Assembly (NCBI GenBank): GCA_013043995.1
Contig: JABEVL010000307.1
Coordinates: 1 to 9,417 of the forward strand
DNA: 9,417 nt
Origin: Spirochaetales bacterium
Lineage (GTDB): Bacteria; Spirochaetota; Spirochaetia; JABEVK01
Reading direction: 5' to 3'
The notes under the pieces: generated by a model
What the model was told of the DNA's origin: nothing
The model's database searches: none
What the model saw: the letters and a program-made list of their open reading frames with translations, nothing else
Position numbers and translations under genes: made by a program
Shown here: in pieces, positions 1 to 7,074 of the stretch
Position numbering within the stretch: the stretch's first letter is position 1
Layout of the letters: each line of letters opens with the position of its first letter

Positions 1-2189
1 CCTGTACTGGGGCGGGGGAAGGGGATGGGCGGAAGTTTTTCGTTGATTTTTTTCATGTATTCTGCCCAGTAAACCCCTGCGGCTGTTGCTCCTGTGTTTT
101 CCAGACCGAGGGAGTTCCCGGGTTTATCAAAGCCCAGCCAGACGGCCGTGGTGTAGTAGGGTGAGTAGCCAATGGCCCATGCGTCCGCCCAGTTCTGCGT
201 TGTCCCTGTCTTTCCCGCCATTTCCATAGGCAAGCCGCCGACCTTCCAACGGGCATAGTCCAGGGTACCCGACTGAACGGTTGTTTCCAGCAGGCTCGTC
301 ATGATGTAAGCCGTCTGGGGACTGATGATCTGAGCTTCACTGCCCTTGCGCCGCAGTTCATTGAGGGTGTCAGCGGCGGGGTTGGCGATGATGTTTCCTT
401 TTCGATCCTGTATGTAGAGAACGGCAATGGGGTCGACCTCACGGCCTTGGTTAGCAAAAATGGCGTAAGCACGAGCCATTTGAAGAGGGGAAACCGAGAT
501 AATGCCGAGTGCCAGTGGGTATTTCCTGGGGAACGTCGCTGCAATTTGAGCGGGGTCGGTGATTCCCAATAGTTTTGCCGCCCGATCGATGGCAGCGTCA
601 AAACCTATCCCGGCCAGAACCTGGATCGATGGAACGTTCATCGAGTGGGCCAGGGCTTGCCGTAATAAAACGGGGCCCGCCCATTCTCCGCGAAAATTTG
701 AGGGCGTGTAGTAGGTTCCGTCTTCGTTGATAAAGACCGTCGGCTGATCCATGATCATCGTTGCCGGGGTGAACTTGCGGGAGTCAATGGCCGCCGAATA
801 GTACAGGGGCTTAAAGGAAGACCCCGGCTGAACCCTTGCCTGGACGGCCCGGTTAAATTGATTGAGGCGATCAAAGTGGGAGCCGCCCACCATCGCTGTG
901 ATGTACCCCGTAGAGTTTTGGAGTGTGATCAGCGCCCCTTCGACCTGGTTGTTGCTCGTCAAAGCAACGACCGATTTATAGGTTTCTCTTGCCGTGTTCT
1001 CAAGGTCGCTGATGCCGAAAAGTTTCGCTGCCATGTCGATCGTCGGACTCAAGTCGGCCGCTAAATAGTCGTGAGCGTCCCTTAAATATTGAGTCGGACT
1101 TGCACGAAGTTCACCGATGTTGAAACTGTAGCCCAAAAGATCCAGCATCGGAGCGAGTTCCGAGTCGACAACGTTGAGGCGGCGCTGGTTGGAAGCATGA
1201 AACTTCAGGTTTGTTTCTTCAATCCCCTGGGTCATGATCGCTTGTGCGGCCAGCTGGTCGTCCAGATTTAACGTTGTATGAATGACCAGCCCGTCCTTAT
1301 ACAAGTCGTGGGGACCAACGAGGTTGTCCTGAACCCAGTTGCGGATGTATTCGGAGAAGTAGGGCGCCTTGTCGGTGCGGTCCCAATAGGCTGTGCTCAT
1401 GCTTCCGCGGCTGTAGTCGTAGTTGGCCCAGTATTCATCGTACGAAGACTTCGCTTCCTTTGCCGAGACGTAACCGGCTTGGACCATCTGGTTCAGAATG
1501 TCTTTCTGAACCTTTGCGGCCCCATTGGGATTTCGGATCGGAGAATAAAGGCCGGGGTGGACGAGCTGAATCACAAGAAGGGCGGATTCGGCGACGGTGA
1601 GATCTTTCACTGAATGGTTGAAGAAATACTTGCTTGCAGCCTCGACACCGTAGGTTGAATGTCCAAACGGCATATTGTTCATGTACTGTTCGAGGATTTC
1701 TTCTTTAGAAAACTTGGTTTCAAGTTCCAAGGCCCACCAGAGCTCCTGAAGCTTGCGGGCCAGAGTTAGCTGGGTGCGGTCAGAGTAGAGTTTTCCGGCC
1801 AGTTGCTGGGTGAGTGTCGATCCCCCCTGGAGGTGGCCCGTGAGGGTCATAAAAGCGGCACGTAGAATTCCCTTGAGAGAAAAGCCGTTGTGGTACCAAA
1901 AATCCTGGTCCTCGCGGGTGATCAAAGCATCGGTGAGAAAACGGGGTATTTCATTGTAGGAAACCAGATCACGTTTTTCTGAAGAGAAAAACTCGGTTAT
2001 GACATTGCCGTTGATATCAAGAACTTTTGACGGAAGGGCCGGGTCGAAATTGCCAAATTGTGAGCCATGTTGAATGTTCCACGTCGCGCCCAAGGCCAAA
2101 CCCAAGAAAGTTCCCAGACCAACTGACCACACCAGGCCAAGAATGATGAGCACTCTTAACCTTTGATTGCGCTTAGCAGAAAAAATCAT
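1..2189 (-). CDS. mrcA: Class A penicillin-binding protein (PBP1A-like bifunctional peptidoglycan synthase), C-terminus cut by window edge
   Basis: This gene encodes an inner-membrane enzyme that polymerises lipid II into glycan strands and cross-links the stem peptides in the periplasm. The visible 729 codons are open throughout. There is a short basic cytoplasmic tail and one membrane segment at about residues 13-35. A GT51 transglycosylase domain follows: EDQDFWYHNG with catalytic Glu93, GGSTLTQQ at 122-129, and the RKLQE...SKEEILEQYMNNMPFG block with the second Glu near 164. After a linker of roughly 100 residues comes the transpeptidase domain, with SSFK (Ser457/Lys460), SMN (516-518) and KTGTT (660-664). 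All catalytic motifs are intact. Start: ATG at 2189. An in-frame ATG at 2198 lies inside the predicted -10, so it is less likely. A GTG at 2153 with AAAGG just upstream is a real alternative. A terminator separates the gene from the operon to its right. The symbol is by family; orthology to a particular PBP is not proven. Confidence 0.95.
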   Translation of the reverse strand, partial: MIFSAKRNQRLRVLIILGLVWSVGLGTFLGLALGATWNIQHGSQFGNFDPALPSKVLDINGNVITEFFSSEKRDLVSYNEIPRFLTDALITREDQDFWYHNGFSLKGILRAAFMTLTGHLQGGSTLTQQLAGKLYSDRTQLTLARKLQELWWALELETKFSKEEILEQYMNNMPFGHSTYGVEAASKYFFNHSVKDLTVAESALLVIQLVHPGLYSPIRNPNGAAKVQKDILNQMVQAGYVSAKEAKSSYDEYWANYDYSRGSMSTAYWDRTDKAPYFSEYIRNWVQDNLVGPHDLYKDGLVIHTTLNLDDQLAAQAIMTQGIEETNLKFHASNQRRLNVVDSELAPMLDLLGYSFNIGELRASPTQYLRDAHDYLAADLSPTIDMAAKLFGISDLENTARETYKSVVALTSNNQVEGALITLQNSTGYITAMVGGSHFDRLNQFNRAVQARVQPGSSFKPLYYSAAIDSRKFTPATMIMDQPTVFINEDGTYYTPSNFRGEWAGPVLLRQALAHSMNVPSIQVLAGIGFDAAIDRAAKLLGITDPAQIAATFPRKYPLALGIISVSPLQMARAYAIFANQGREVDPIAVLYIQDRKGNIIANPAADTLNELRRKGSEAQIISPQTAYIMTSLLETTVQSGTLDYARWKVGGLPMEMAGKTGTTQNWADAWAIGYSPYYTTAVWLGFDKPGNSLGLENTGATAAGVYWAEYMKKINEKLPPIPFPRPST

Positions 2190-2196
2190 GGCCCTC

Positions 2197-2226
2197 ATCC
2201 TAGGCAGAAGGGCCTTTCTCTGTCAA
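2197..2226 (-). promoter_or_regulatory. Predicted sigma70-type promoter of the penicillin-binding protein gene
   Basis: On the minus strand a perfect -35 TTGACA (2226-2221) is followed by an 18-bp spacer and TAGGAT (2202-2197, four of six matches to TATAAT). It sits just after the upstream operon's terminator, as expected for an independent unit. The -10 ends only 7 nt before ATG 2189, so transcription would begin at or next to the start codon. The AGGA that could act as a Shine-Dalgarno sequence is part of the -10. Prediction from sequence only. Confidence 0.6.
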
Positions 2227-2247
2227 CAAGGAAGAACGTGTGAAGGC

Positions 2248-2279
2248 AAAAAAAAGAGGTCGGCTGGGGAGCCGACCTC
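2248..2279 (-). terminator. Intrinsic terminator of the seven-gene minus-strand operon
   Basis: A perfect 10-bp inverted repeat (GAGGTCGGCT at 2256-2265 and AGCCGACCTC at 2270-2279) encloses a 4-nt loop. On the minus strand it is followed directly by eight T (the A run at 2248-2255). This is a textbook Rho-independent terminator for transcripts arriving from the PEGA-like gene, whose stop codon is about 120 nt upstream. No T run follows on the plus strand, so it should act in one direction only. Confidence 0.92.
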
Positions 2280-2299
2280 AACCCCGTAGGGTATCGACG

Positions 2300-2329
2300 G
2301 ATATAGTAAACTGGGAGGGGAACTATATC
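2300..2329. repeat. 8-bp perfect inverted repeat in the operon 3' untranslated region
   Basis: GATATAGT (2300-2307) and ACTATATC (2322-2329) are exact reverse complements separated by 14 nt. It lies between the last operon stop codon and the intrinsic terminator. As plus-strand RNA the stem extends to 10 pairs through a G-U and a C-G pair. It is AT-rich with no adjacent T run, so it is not itself a terminator. It could be an RNA hairpin, a dyad-symmetric protein site or chance. Confidence 0.5.
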
Positions 2330-2397
2330 TGCACGACACTTTTCTTATCGTCAAGGTGGAGAAATTACTTAAGAAAGAGTTGATATGCCCCTGTTGT

Positions 2398-3330
2398 CTA
2401 CTCTTCCTGAAAGCCAATTTGAAGCAGCAACGAGATTTTGTGCAACCCGCCTCTGGTGATTTCAAAATTGTCGGTGACCTGGTAGCCCCCTATCACAAAT
2501 TGAATCGTGTGAATCCCTTTTGAGGTTGTCAGAGACTTCCAAGCGGAGGGTGGAACCAGCTTTCCATCGAGGTAGACTTGGGTTCCTTTGGGGGCTTCAA
2601 AAGCGACTCTCGGGGGGTCTTCCTGCATGATGGATGTAAGCTGGGTCACTTTTGCCGAGGACACTACCGTGGTCCATGTTTTGGTCTTGTATCCAGGAAG
2701 CTTCAAAGTGACATCGTAGATACCCGGAGGAAAAAAAAGAATTCCCTCAGTGAGTTCCCGATGACCATTGACCAAGATTTTGAGTTCTTTTCTTAAATCG
2801 GGGTTGAGTCCGGGGCATAGAATTTCTAAGCCACCCAGGTTGGTGTCCACCCAGCGGGCTCGGATCTTGAAATCGAGCTCAGGCAGGAGTGACGTCGATT
2901 TTTCGAGGGGACGGATAGCGATGGCAAGTGGAAATTGGGCGGGTTCCTTGAGAACTGCAGTATCCACCGAGGCTTTGAGGTCGGCTTGTCTGACCAAAGG
3001 GATGTCGACATAAAAATGCCTTTCAGGGGGCAGAACCTCCCACGCAATGCGGCTTGAGTTTCCGGGGAGGTCTTGACTCAAGGCGTCTATTTGATAAATC
3101 GAGACGGCCAAGTTCACTCGGCTGTTGACAAATTCGTCGGGGAGCTGAATCTCCAGTTCCACAGCTTTGATGAATCGGGTTGTCGCCGGAATGTTGAGTT
3201 CAGCAAAATCGTCAAGGTGAAGCTTCACGGTGTCACCTCCGACCCTGAGCTTGTGCCAGACGGGGTTCGTTTGGGCCTGCGAATACTGGATGGAAACGGC
3301 GAGGAAGAACAGAAAAAAATAACGCCTCAT
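2398..3330 (-). CDS. Exported protein with two C-terminal PEGA-like repeats
   Basis: A 310-residue exported protein of unknown function. The N-terminus (MRRYFFLFFLAVSIQYSQAQ) is a typical signal peptide with probable cleavage near residue 19-20. Residues about 25-160 form a beta-rich region I do not recognise. Two PEGA-like modules follow, about 167-235 (core FPPGIYDVTLKLPGYK) and 240-306 (VYLDGKLVPP... GIHTIQFVIGGYQ). Each has the pattern of a short strand, a V-x-x-D/N-G turn, a G-x-H/Y-x-V/I strand and a GY motif. PEGA domains occur in many surface and envelope proteins, but their biochemical role is poorly defined. The start ATG overlaps the stop of the M23 peptidase gene by 4 nt (ATGA), so translation is probably coupled; I see no good Shine-Dalgarno sequence. 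It is the last gene before the operon terminator. Position and export suggest an envelope role, possibly with the upstream peptidase; this is inference. Confidence 0.88.
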   Translation of the reverse strand: MRRYFFLFFLAVSIQYSQAQTNPVWHKLRVGGDTVKLHLDDFAELNIPATTRFIKAVELEIQLPDEFVNSRVNLAVSIYQIDALSQDLPGNSSRIAWEVLPPERHFYVDIPLVRQADLKASVDTAVLKEPAQFPLAIAIRPLEKSTSLLPELDFKIRARWVDTNLGGLEILCPGLNPDLRKELKILVNGHRELTEGILFFPPGIYDVTLKLPGYKTKTWTTVVSSAKVTQLTSIMQEDPPRVAFEAPKGTQVYLDGKLVPPSAWKSLTTSKGIHTIQFVIGGYQVTDNFEITRGGLHKISLLLQIGFQEE

Positions 3331-4262
3331 AGTTTTGCCATAGCCATGGGTAAGAGCGGGGCTGGATCAATGGGTTTCCCCTTGAGGAGAATCTCAAAGT
3401 GGAGGTGCGGACCCGTGGATTCTCCGGTGCTCCCCACCTGACCGATGACGGCCCCAGCGTGCACCTCTTGATTGACGGTCACACCGATGGCCGAAAGGTG
3501 CCCATAGACCGTTTCATAGTGGCCATCGTGCTGGATACAAACATGATTCCCCAAAACAGAATCGTAACCGGCTTCGATCACCCGGCCATCTCGGGCCGCA
3601 AAGACGTCTGTTCCTGTCGGTGCAGCCAGGTCGATCCCTGGGTGAAAGTCGGGCTTGCCTGTGAAAGGGTTGGCCCTCATGCCGAAAGGCGATGTCAGGA
3701 TCGCGTGGGGCAAGGGAAAGCGAAAAAGAATTCCCAGAAAAAAAGCCCTCTGGATCGGGTGAAACCGCTGGCCTGGAAAAAAAACGACGGAAACCGTCCC
3801 AGCAGGAGAAGGGAGGTGTAATTTTTCTCGGGGCGCCTGTGATTTGCGCCAGGAAGCCATCAGACGGTCGATTTCCCCCGGACGGCTGAGGTTGATAAAA
3901 AGTCCTGGTTGGCTTGGAACGAGGATGGTTTCACCCGAATGGACGGAGTCAGGACCAGCCCACCCGTTCAGGGTAGCCAGGGTATCGTAGGGAAGGTTGA
4001 ATTTGCTCGCCAAAGAGAAAACCGTGTCGTCTGAACGTACCTCGTAGCGAAAAAGCGTGAGACCGGGTATGGGTTGTTGTTCCGCCGAAGACCTGTAATA
4101 CAGTTCCAAAAGCTGCTGCTGCTGCTGGTAGAGGGGATCACGGGTGACCGATACATGCCTGATAAAAGGGAGTGAGCGCCAACCCAAACTCGTGTCGTTC
4201 TCGGCGGCAACTAAAGACGCCGAGAAAAAGAACGCTGTCAGGGCTACAAGCACGAACTTCAT
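3327..4262 (-). CDS. LysM domain / M23-family zinc metallopeptidase (peptidoglycan hydrolase)
   Basis: A 311-residue exported endopeptidase expected to cut peptide cross-links in periplasmic peptidoglycan. Signal peptide at 1-20 (ends SLVAA). A LysM-like glycan-binding module lies at about 72-116 (YEVRSDDTVFSLASKF... LNGW... GETILVPS). The M23/LytM domain runs from about 187 to 300. It carries HPGID (His207, Asp211), GHL (His255) and HLHFE (His286, His288), so the three zinc ligands (207, 211, 288) and the two other active-site histidines are all present. It is therefore likely an active enzyme, unlike degenerate EnvC/NlpD-type activators. Five consecutive glutamines encoded by CAG repeats sit between signal peptide and LysM. 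Its start overlaps the stop of the TPR lipoprotein gene and its end overlaps the PEGA-like start, each by 4 nt. The operon context links wall remodelling to lipid transport. Confidence 0.94.
   Translation of the reverse strand: MKFVLVALTAFFFSASLVAAENDTSLGWRSLPFIRHVSVTRDPLYQQQQQLLELYYRSSAEQQPIPGLTLFRYEVRSDDTVFSLASKFNLPYDTLATLNGWAGPDSVHSGETILVPSQPGLFINLSRPGEIDRLMASWRKSQAPREKLHLPSPAGTVSVVFFPGQRFHPIQRAFFLGILFRFPLPHAILTSPFGMRANPFTGKPDFHPGIDLAAPTGTDVFAARDGRVIEAGYDSVLGNHVCIQHDGHYETVYGHLSAIGVTVNQEVHAGAVIGQVGSTGESTGPHLHFEILLKGKPIDPAPLLPMAMAKL
4113..4127. repeat. Five-copy CTG/CAG trinucleotide repeat
   Basis: (CTG)5 on the plus strand reads as (CAG)5 in the M23 peptidase gene and encodes Gln46-Gln50 between the signal peptide and the LysM domain. 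A change in copy number would keep the frame and only alter linker length. Confidence 0.8.
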
Positions 4263-5224
4263 GGGTTCACCGGAAGTCCTTGCGGAAGGAGGTCGTTTTT
4301 CATTTTGAGGTAGAACGTTTCATCCTGAGTTTTTTTAAGTTTTTTAGCCAAGGGGATCAGAAGGTCGATTGTTTTCAAGCGTTCGGATTTGATCGAGATC
4401 GCCTGAAAAACCCGTTGCGAACGGATCAGGTAGTCCCAGGCCGGAGCCTCCCGTCCTAGACGTTCGGACAGGACCCCTAAGGCTCTCAGGTCCTGACCGA
4501 TTCCCACGCTATTTTCTGTGTTTTTATCGAGTTCAAGGGCTTCATGAACGCTGGAAAAGGCCAGCTCTGGTTTGCCCTTCTGGGCTTGAACGGAACCGAT
4601 CATGAAATAATTCGAGGCCATTTCTTGTTTGAGTCCCAGCGATGAGTTAATCGAAAGGGCTTTTTGGAACGAGCTCAGGGCCTGAGCCTCCAGGTGGTTC
4701 TCGCGTTGGATCACACCTAAAGCTTGATAGAGGGCGGCGCCTTCCTGATTGTCGGGAAAAGGTTCGACTTGGGCGAGTTTGGCGGAGGCGTTGCCAAGTT
4801 TTCCTTCTGAGATGTCGGCCTGCACTTCCTCGTTCAAATTCTGAAGGATCAATTGGGGTTTGCCCGAACGAAGAGCGGCCTCCTTGCCCTCGGCCAGGAG
4901 GCGGCGGGCTTCATCGAGGCGTCCCATGGCCATGAGCGCACTGGCGACAGAATCGTAAGAAACGGCGATGCCCGGAGTGTTGTCGACCGAAGTGTTGATC
5001 TCGAGGGCCAGCTGAAAAAATCGGAAAGCCTGTTCAAAATTACCCTGTTGGTAGTAGTTCTGCCCATAGGTGAGGTAATCAGCGGCGAGATTTTTTCGAG
5101 CTACGGTTTCCTGAGGTTCAGGCGGCGCTGATGAGCACGCCATGGAAGCACCAAGGACAAAAGCGAAGACGGTCAGAACGAGGGCGCGCAACGTAATTTT
5201 ACGGCAGGAACTTCGGCTTTTCAT
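4259..5224 (-). CDS. Tetratricopeptide-repeat lipoprotein
   Basis: A 321-residue probable lipoprotein. A basic N-terminus and hydrophobic segment (about 10-26) end in ASMAC, with Cys30 the likely lipidated residue. The lipobox is loose (Ser at -3, Met at -2), as spirochaete lipoboxes often are. A short Ser/Pro linker leads into at least four TPR-like helical pairs, at about 48-77 (YGQNYYQQGNFEQAFRFFQL), 88-118, 163-196 and 202-235, with a less regular pair at 240-276. TPR arrays bind other proteins, so a scaffold or adaptor role at the membrane is likely; no enzymatic motif is visible. The ATG follows the MlaD-type stop by one nucleotide, and AGGA inside the end of that gene may serve as ribosome site. 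The stop overlaps the M23 peptidase start by 4 nt. Placed between MCE transporter and peptidase genes, it might link the two machines; this is inference. Confidence 0.9.
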   Translation of the reverse strand: MKSRSSCRKITLRALVLTVFAFVLGASMACSSAPPEPQETVARKNLAADYLTYGQNYYQQGNFEQAFRFFQLALEINTSVDNTPGIAVSYDSVASALMAMGRLDEARRLLAEGKEAALRSGKPQLILQNLNEEVQADISEGKLGNASAKLAQVEPFPDNQEGAALYQALGVIQRENHLEAQALSSFQKALSINSSLGLKQEMASNYFMIGSVQAQKGKPELAFSSVHEALELDKNTENSVGIGQDLRALGVLSERLGREAPAWDYLIRSQRVFQAISIKSERLKTIDLLIPLAKKLKKTQDETFYLKMKNDLLPQGLPVNP

Positions 5225-5225
5225 C

Positions 5226-6251
5226 TCAAAAATCCTCGTCTCGCAGGTCGTGGAAGGTGGCGTTCTGGGGTTTTTTTTCGGGGATGCCCCCCTTGAGTAG
5301 GGGGTTGTTGGCGAGTCCTGTCATGACATCGTCGGCTTTTTTGAGCGTCGTGCGCGTGTCCTCAATGACACCGGTGATCTGGGGGGTAGACTGGTTGAGG
5401 TACTGCGTAAGTCCACGAACCTGAACAAGAGTCTGGTTGACTTGATCGAGGATCGATTGAACTTCATTGTAGAGCTGGTTGTTGTCGTTGAGGATCGTCG
5501 CGAGGCTTCCTTTGGGGTCCAGAAGTTTAGGTATCAATCCTTTGGGGTCCTGAAGCTGGGCAGAAAGCTTGGCGAGGTTGGCCGTGATGGCTGAAAGGTT
5601 GGGAACCAGGCCGTGAGCGCTTTCTGTCAGCACACTGTCGAGGCTCCGCAACGTGGCGTTGACTCCCTGGAGCAGTCCTGTAAGCTGGTTGTTTGAGGTG
5701 CCATCTATAGCCGAGTTGACGTTATTCAGCAGAAGGTTCACGCCGGACAAGGTTGTCTGGACTTCGGCGAGGATGGCGCTCATCTGGTCGTTGTTGGCGG
5801 GCTGGTCGACGAGTCCCTGCGCCAAAAGATTTTTGCCCAAAAGCGTGTCTGTCGAAGGAAGAAAAGAGTCGGGTTCCATCGGCGGTAAAAGATTTTTCCC
5901 GGGCAGAAGGTTCAGGCCACCGCCTATTCCAAAGGTGCCCTGCTCGAGTTCCAAAACCGAGTTGGGTTTGATCTTGTCGTAATACTCCGAATAGATTTGC
6001 AGTACAACATTGACGCGATTGTTGCTGTTGAGATCCACTGAGGTGACCTTGCCGATCTCGAACCCCCTCAGGTGAATGGGCATACCGGGCGTCAGACCGT
6101 CAGCTGACTGAAAACGGCTGTAAAAACTGTAGCCCCGGTCAAACCATCTTTGATTCAAGCCCATCAAAATTAAAACGACAACAAGCGTCGCGAGGGCGGC
6201 AAGGATAAAAAAGCCGACGACCTGTTGGGCAAAGCGGATCCGAAACCTCAT
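5226..6251 (-). CDS. mlaD: MCE-domain protein of a lipid transporter (MlaD-type)
   Basis: The membrane-anchored, periplasmic lipid-binding subunit of an MCE ABC transporter. One N-terminal membrane helix (about 11-31) is followed by a single MCE domain at about 39-118 (FQSADGLTPGMPIHLRGFEIGKV... ELEQGTFGIGGGLNLLPG). The rest, about 150-315, is predicted mostly helical and rich in Gln, Asn and Leu heptad-like patterns. At 341 residues it is much longer than Escherichia coli MlaD (about 180), so it may form an elongated needle or tube as in longer MCE proteins. A ten-residue tandem repeat beginning DPKG occurs at 235-254. The tail MTGLANNPLLKGGIPEKK resembles spirochaete and other MCE proteins as I recall them. 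The gene starts 31 nt after the MlaF-type stop with only a weak AAAGTG-like ribosome site, and ends 1 nt before the TPR lipoprotein gene. Confidence 0.94.
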   Translation of the reverse strand: MRFRIRFAQQVVGFFILAALATLVVVLILMGLNQRWFDRGYSFYSRFQSADGLTPGMPIHLRGFEIGKVTSVDLNSNNRVNVVLQIYSEYYDKIKPNSVLELEQGTFGIGGGLNLLPGKNLLPPMEPDSFLPSTDTLLGKNLLAQGLVDQPANNDQMSAILAEVQTTLSGVNLLLNNVNSAIDGTSNNQLTGLLQGVNATLRSLDSVLTESAHGLVPNLSAITANLAKLSAQLQDPKGLIPKLLDPKGSLATILNDNNQLYNEVQSILDQVNQTLVQVRGLTQYLNQSTPQITGVIEDTRTTLKKADDVMTGLANNPLLKGGIPEKKPQNATFHDLRDEDF

Positions 6252-6282
6252 GGTGTCACTTTCGGCATTTTTACGTCCGTGA

Positions 6283-7074
6283 TCAAGAGCCGTTCGACAG
6301 GAGATCGAGGATATCGCCCGAAAATGTCGCAGCTTGGCTCAAGACGGCCGTCAAAATATCGATCACCTCGGGGTCGGTGTTGCGGGCGACTTCGGATAGG
6401 GTCCCCTGGGAAAGAATTTTGCCGTTTTTCATGACGGCAAGGTCGTCGGCAACTCGGGCCGTCACTGTAGGGTCCTGGGTCACCAGAACGATCGTTTTGC
6501 CCAGGCCTCGGAATTCTTCGATAAGTCCCAGAAGTTTTTCTTTCAGTTGACTGTCAATTCCCGCTGTGGGGTCGTCCAAGAAAAGAACTTGAGGGTCGTG
6601 GACGATGGCACGTGCAAAAGAAACGAGTTTTTGTTCGCCGAGCGAAAGGTGGGCAGGCCGCTCGTTCCAAATTTCCCTCAGTCCGACCTTTCTGCCTGCC
6701 GAACGAACCTTTTCATCGACCTGACTTTTTTCCATTTTCGGATTGTGAAAGACCAGGGGGAGTTCAATATTTTGCCAGACAGACTTGTTGGCCCACAAGG
6801 CGGCGTTCTGGAAAACAAATCCCGAGCGTTGACGGGCTTCAAGGACCCGTTCTTCTGCCGCCGTGTCCCACGCCAGCCCTTCAAAGACCGCACGTCCCCC
6901 CGTCGGGATGATTAAACCCGCCGCAATCTTCAAAAGTGTCGATTTTCCGCAACCGGCGGGACCCATCAGGACGGAACACCTCCCCGTAAAAAATGTGAGG
7001 TTGAGGTCGGCAAAAAGGGTTCCCTGCCCTGTATGAAAGGCAAGATTTTGAAGTTCGATGGCGGGGCTTGTCAT
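6283..7074 (-). CDS. mlaF: ABC transporter ATPase of the MCE lipid transporter (MlaF-type), with unusual catalytic residues
   Basis: The cytoplasmic ATPase (263 residues, normal family length) that powers the MlaE-type permease. Walker A is GPAGCGKST (38-46), the Q-loop Gln is 89, the signature region is LSLGEQ (143-148) and Walker B is VLFLDD (163-168). Three positions differ from the usual ABC consensus: the signature is LSLGEQ not LSGGQ, the catalytic Glu after Walker B is Asp168, and the H-switch His is Gln200 (VTQD where VTHD is usual). Walker A, the Walker B Asp and the Q-loop are intact, so ATP binding is expected but hydrolysis may be slow or differently controlled. The start overlaps the MlaE-type stop by 4 nt (ATGA), and partner genes flank it on both sides. 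Assignment to MlaF rather than another ABC ATPase rests mainly on this context. Confidence 0.92.
   Translation of the reverse strand: MTSPAIELQNLAFHTGQGTLFADLNLTFFTGRCSVLMGPAGCGKSTLLKIAAGLIIPTGGRAVFEGLAWDTAAEERVLEARQRSGFVFQNAALWANKSVWQNIELPLVFHNPKMEKSQVDEKVRSAGRKVGLREIWNERPAHLSLGEQKLVSFARAIVHDPQVLFLDDPTAGIDSQLKEKLLGLIEEFRGLGKTIVLVTQDPTVTARVADDLAVMKNGKILSQGTLSEVARNTDPEVIDILTAVLSQAATFSGDILDLLSNGS

Larger units (their letters stand above)
2190..2397. other. Non-coding gap between pbp and the envelope operon
   Basis: These 208 bases have no convincing gene. They hold the pbp promoter (2197-2226), the operon terminator (2248-2279) and a separate inverted repeat (2300-2329). About 68 nt between that repeat and the PEGA-like stop codon show nothing I can assign. 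Confidence 0.75.

Noticed and set aside
858..1613. Open plus-strand frames opposite the penicillin-binding protein gene
   Set aside because: The minus strand is fully open with every GT51 and transpeptidase motif in order. The plus-strand frames have no domain pattern and are shadows.
2196..2198. In-frame ATG at 2198 as start of the penicillin-binding protein
   Set aside because: It lies inside the predicted -10 and would have no spacing to a ribosome site.
2300..2329. Second terminator at the GATATAGT inverted repeat
   Set aside because: The stem is AT-rich and no T run follows on either strand. The real terminator is at 2248-2279.
2344..3222. Shared 12-mer (ATCGTCAAGGTG) in the operon 3' region and in the PEGA-like gene
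   Set aside because: A few matches of this length are expected by chance in a 9.4-kb window, and no surrounding similarity is seen.
3399..3889. Overlapping plus-strand frames opposite the M23 peptidase
   Set aside because: They lie antisense to a clear LysM/M23 gene, show no recognisable motif and have low-complexity charged sequence.
6253..6273. Six-codon upstream frame (MPKVTP) ending in ATGA over the mlaD start
   Set aside because: It could couple translation from mlaF to mlaD, but it is so short that chance is likely and it has no good ribosome site of its own.
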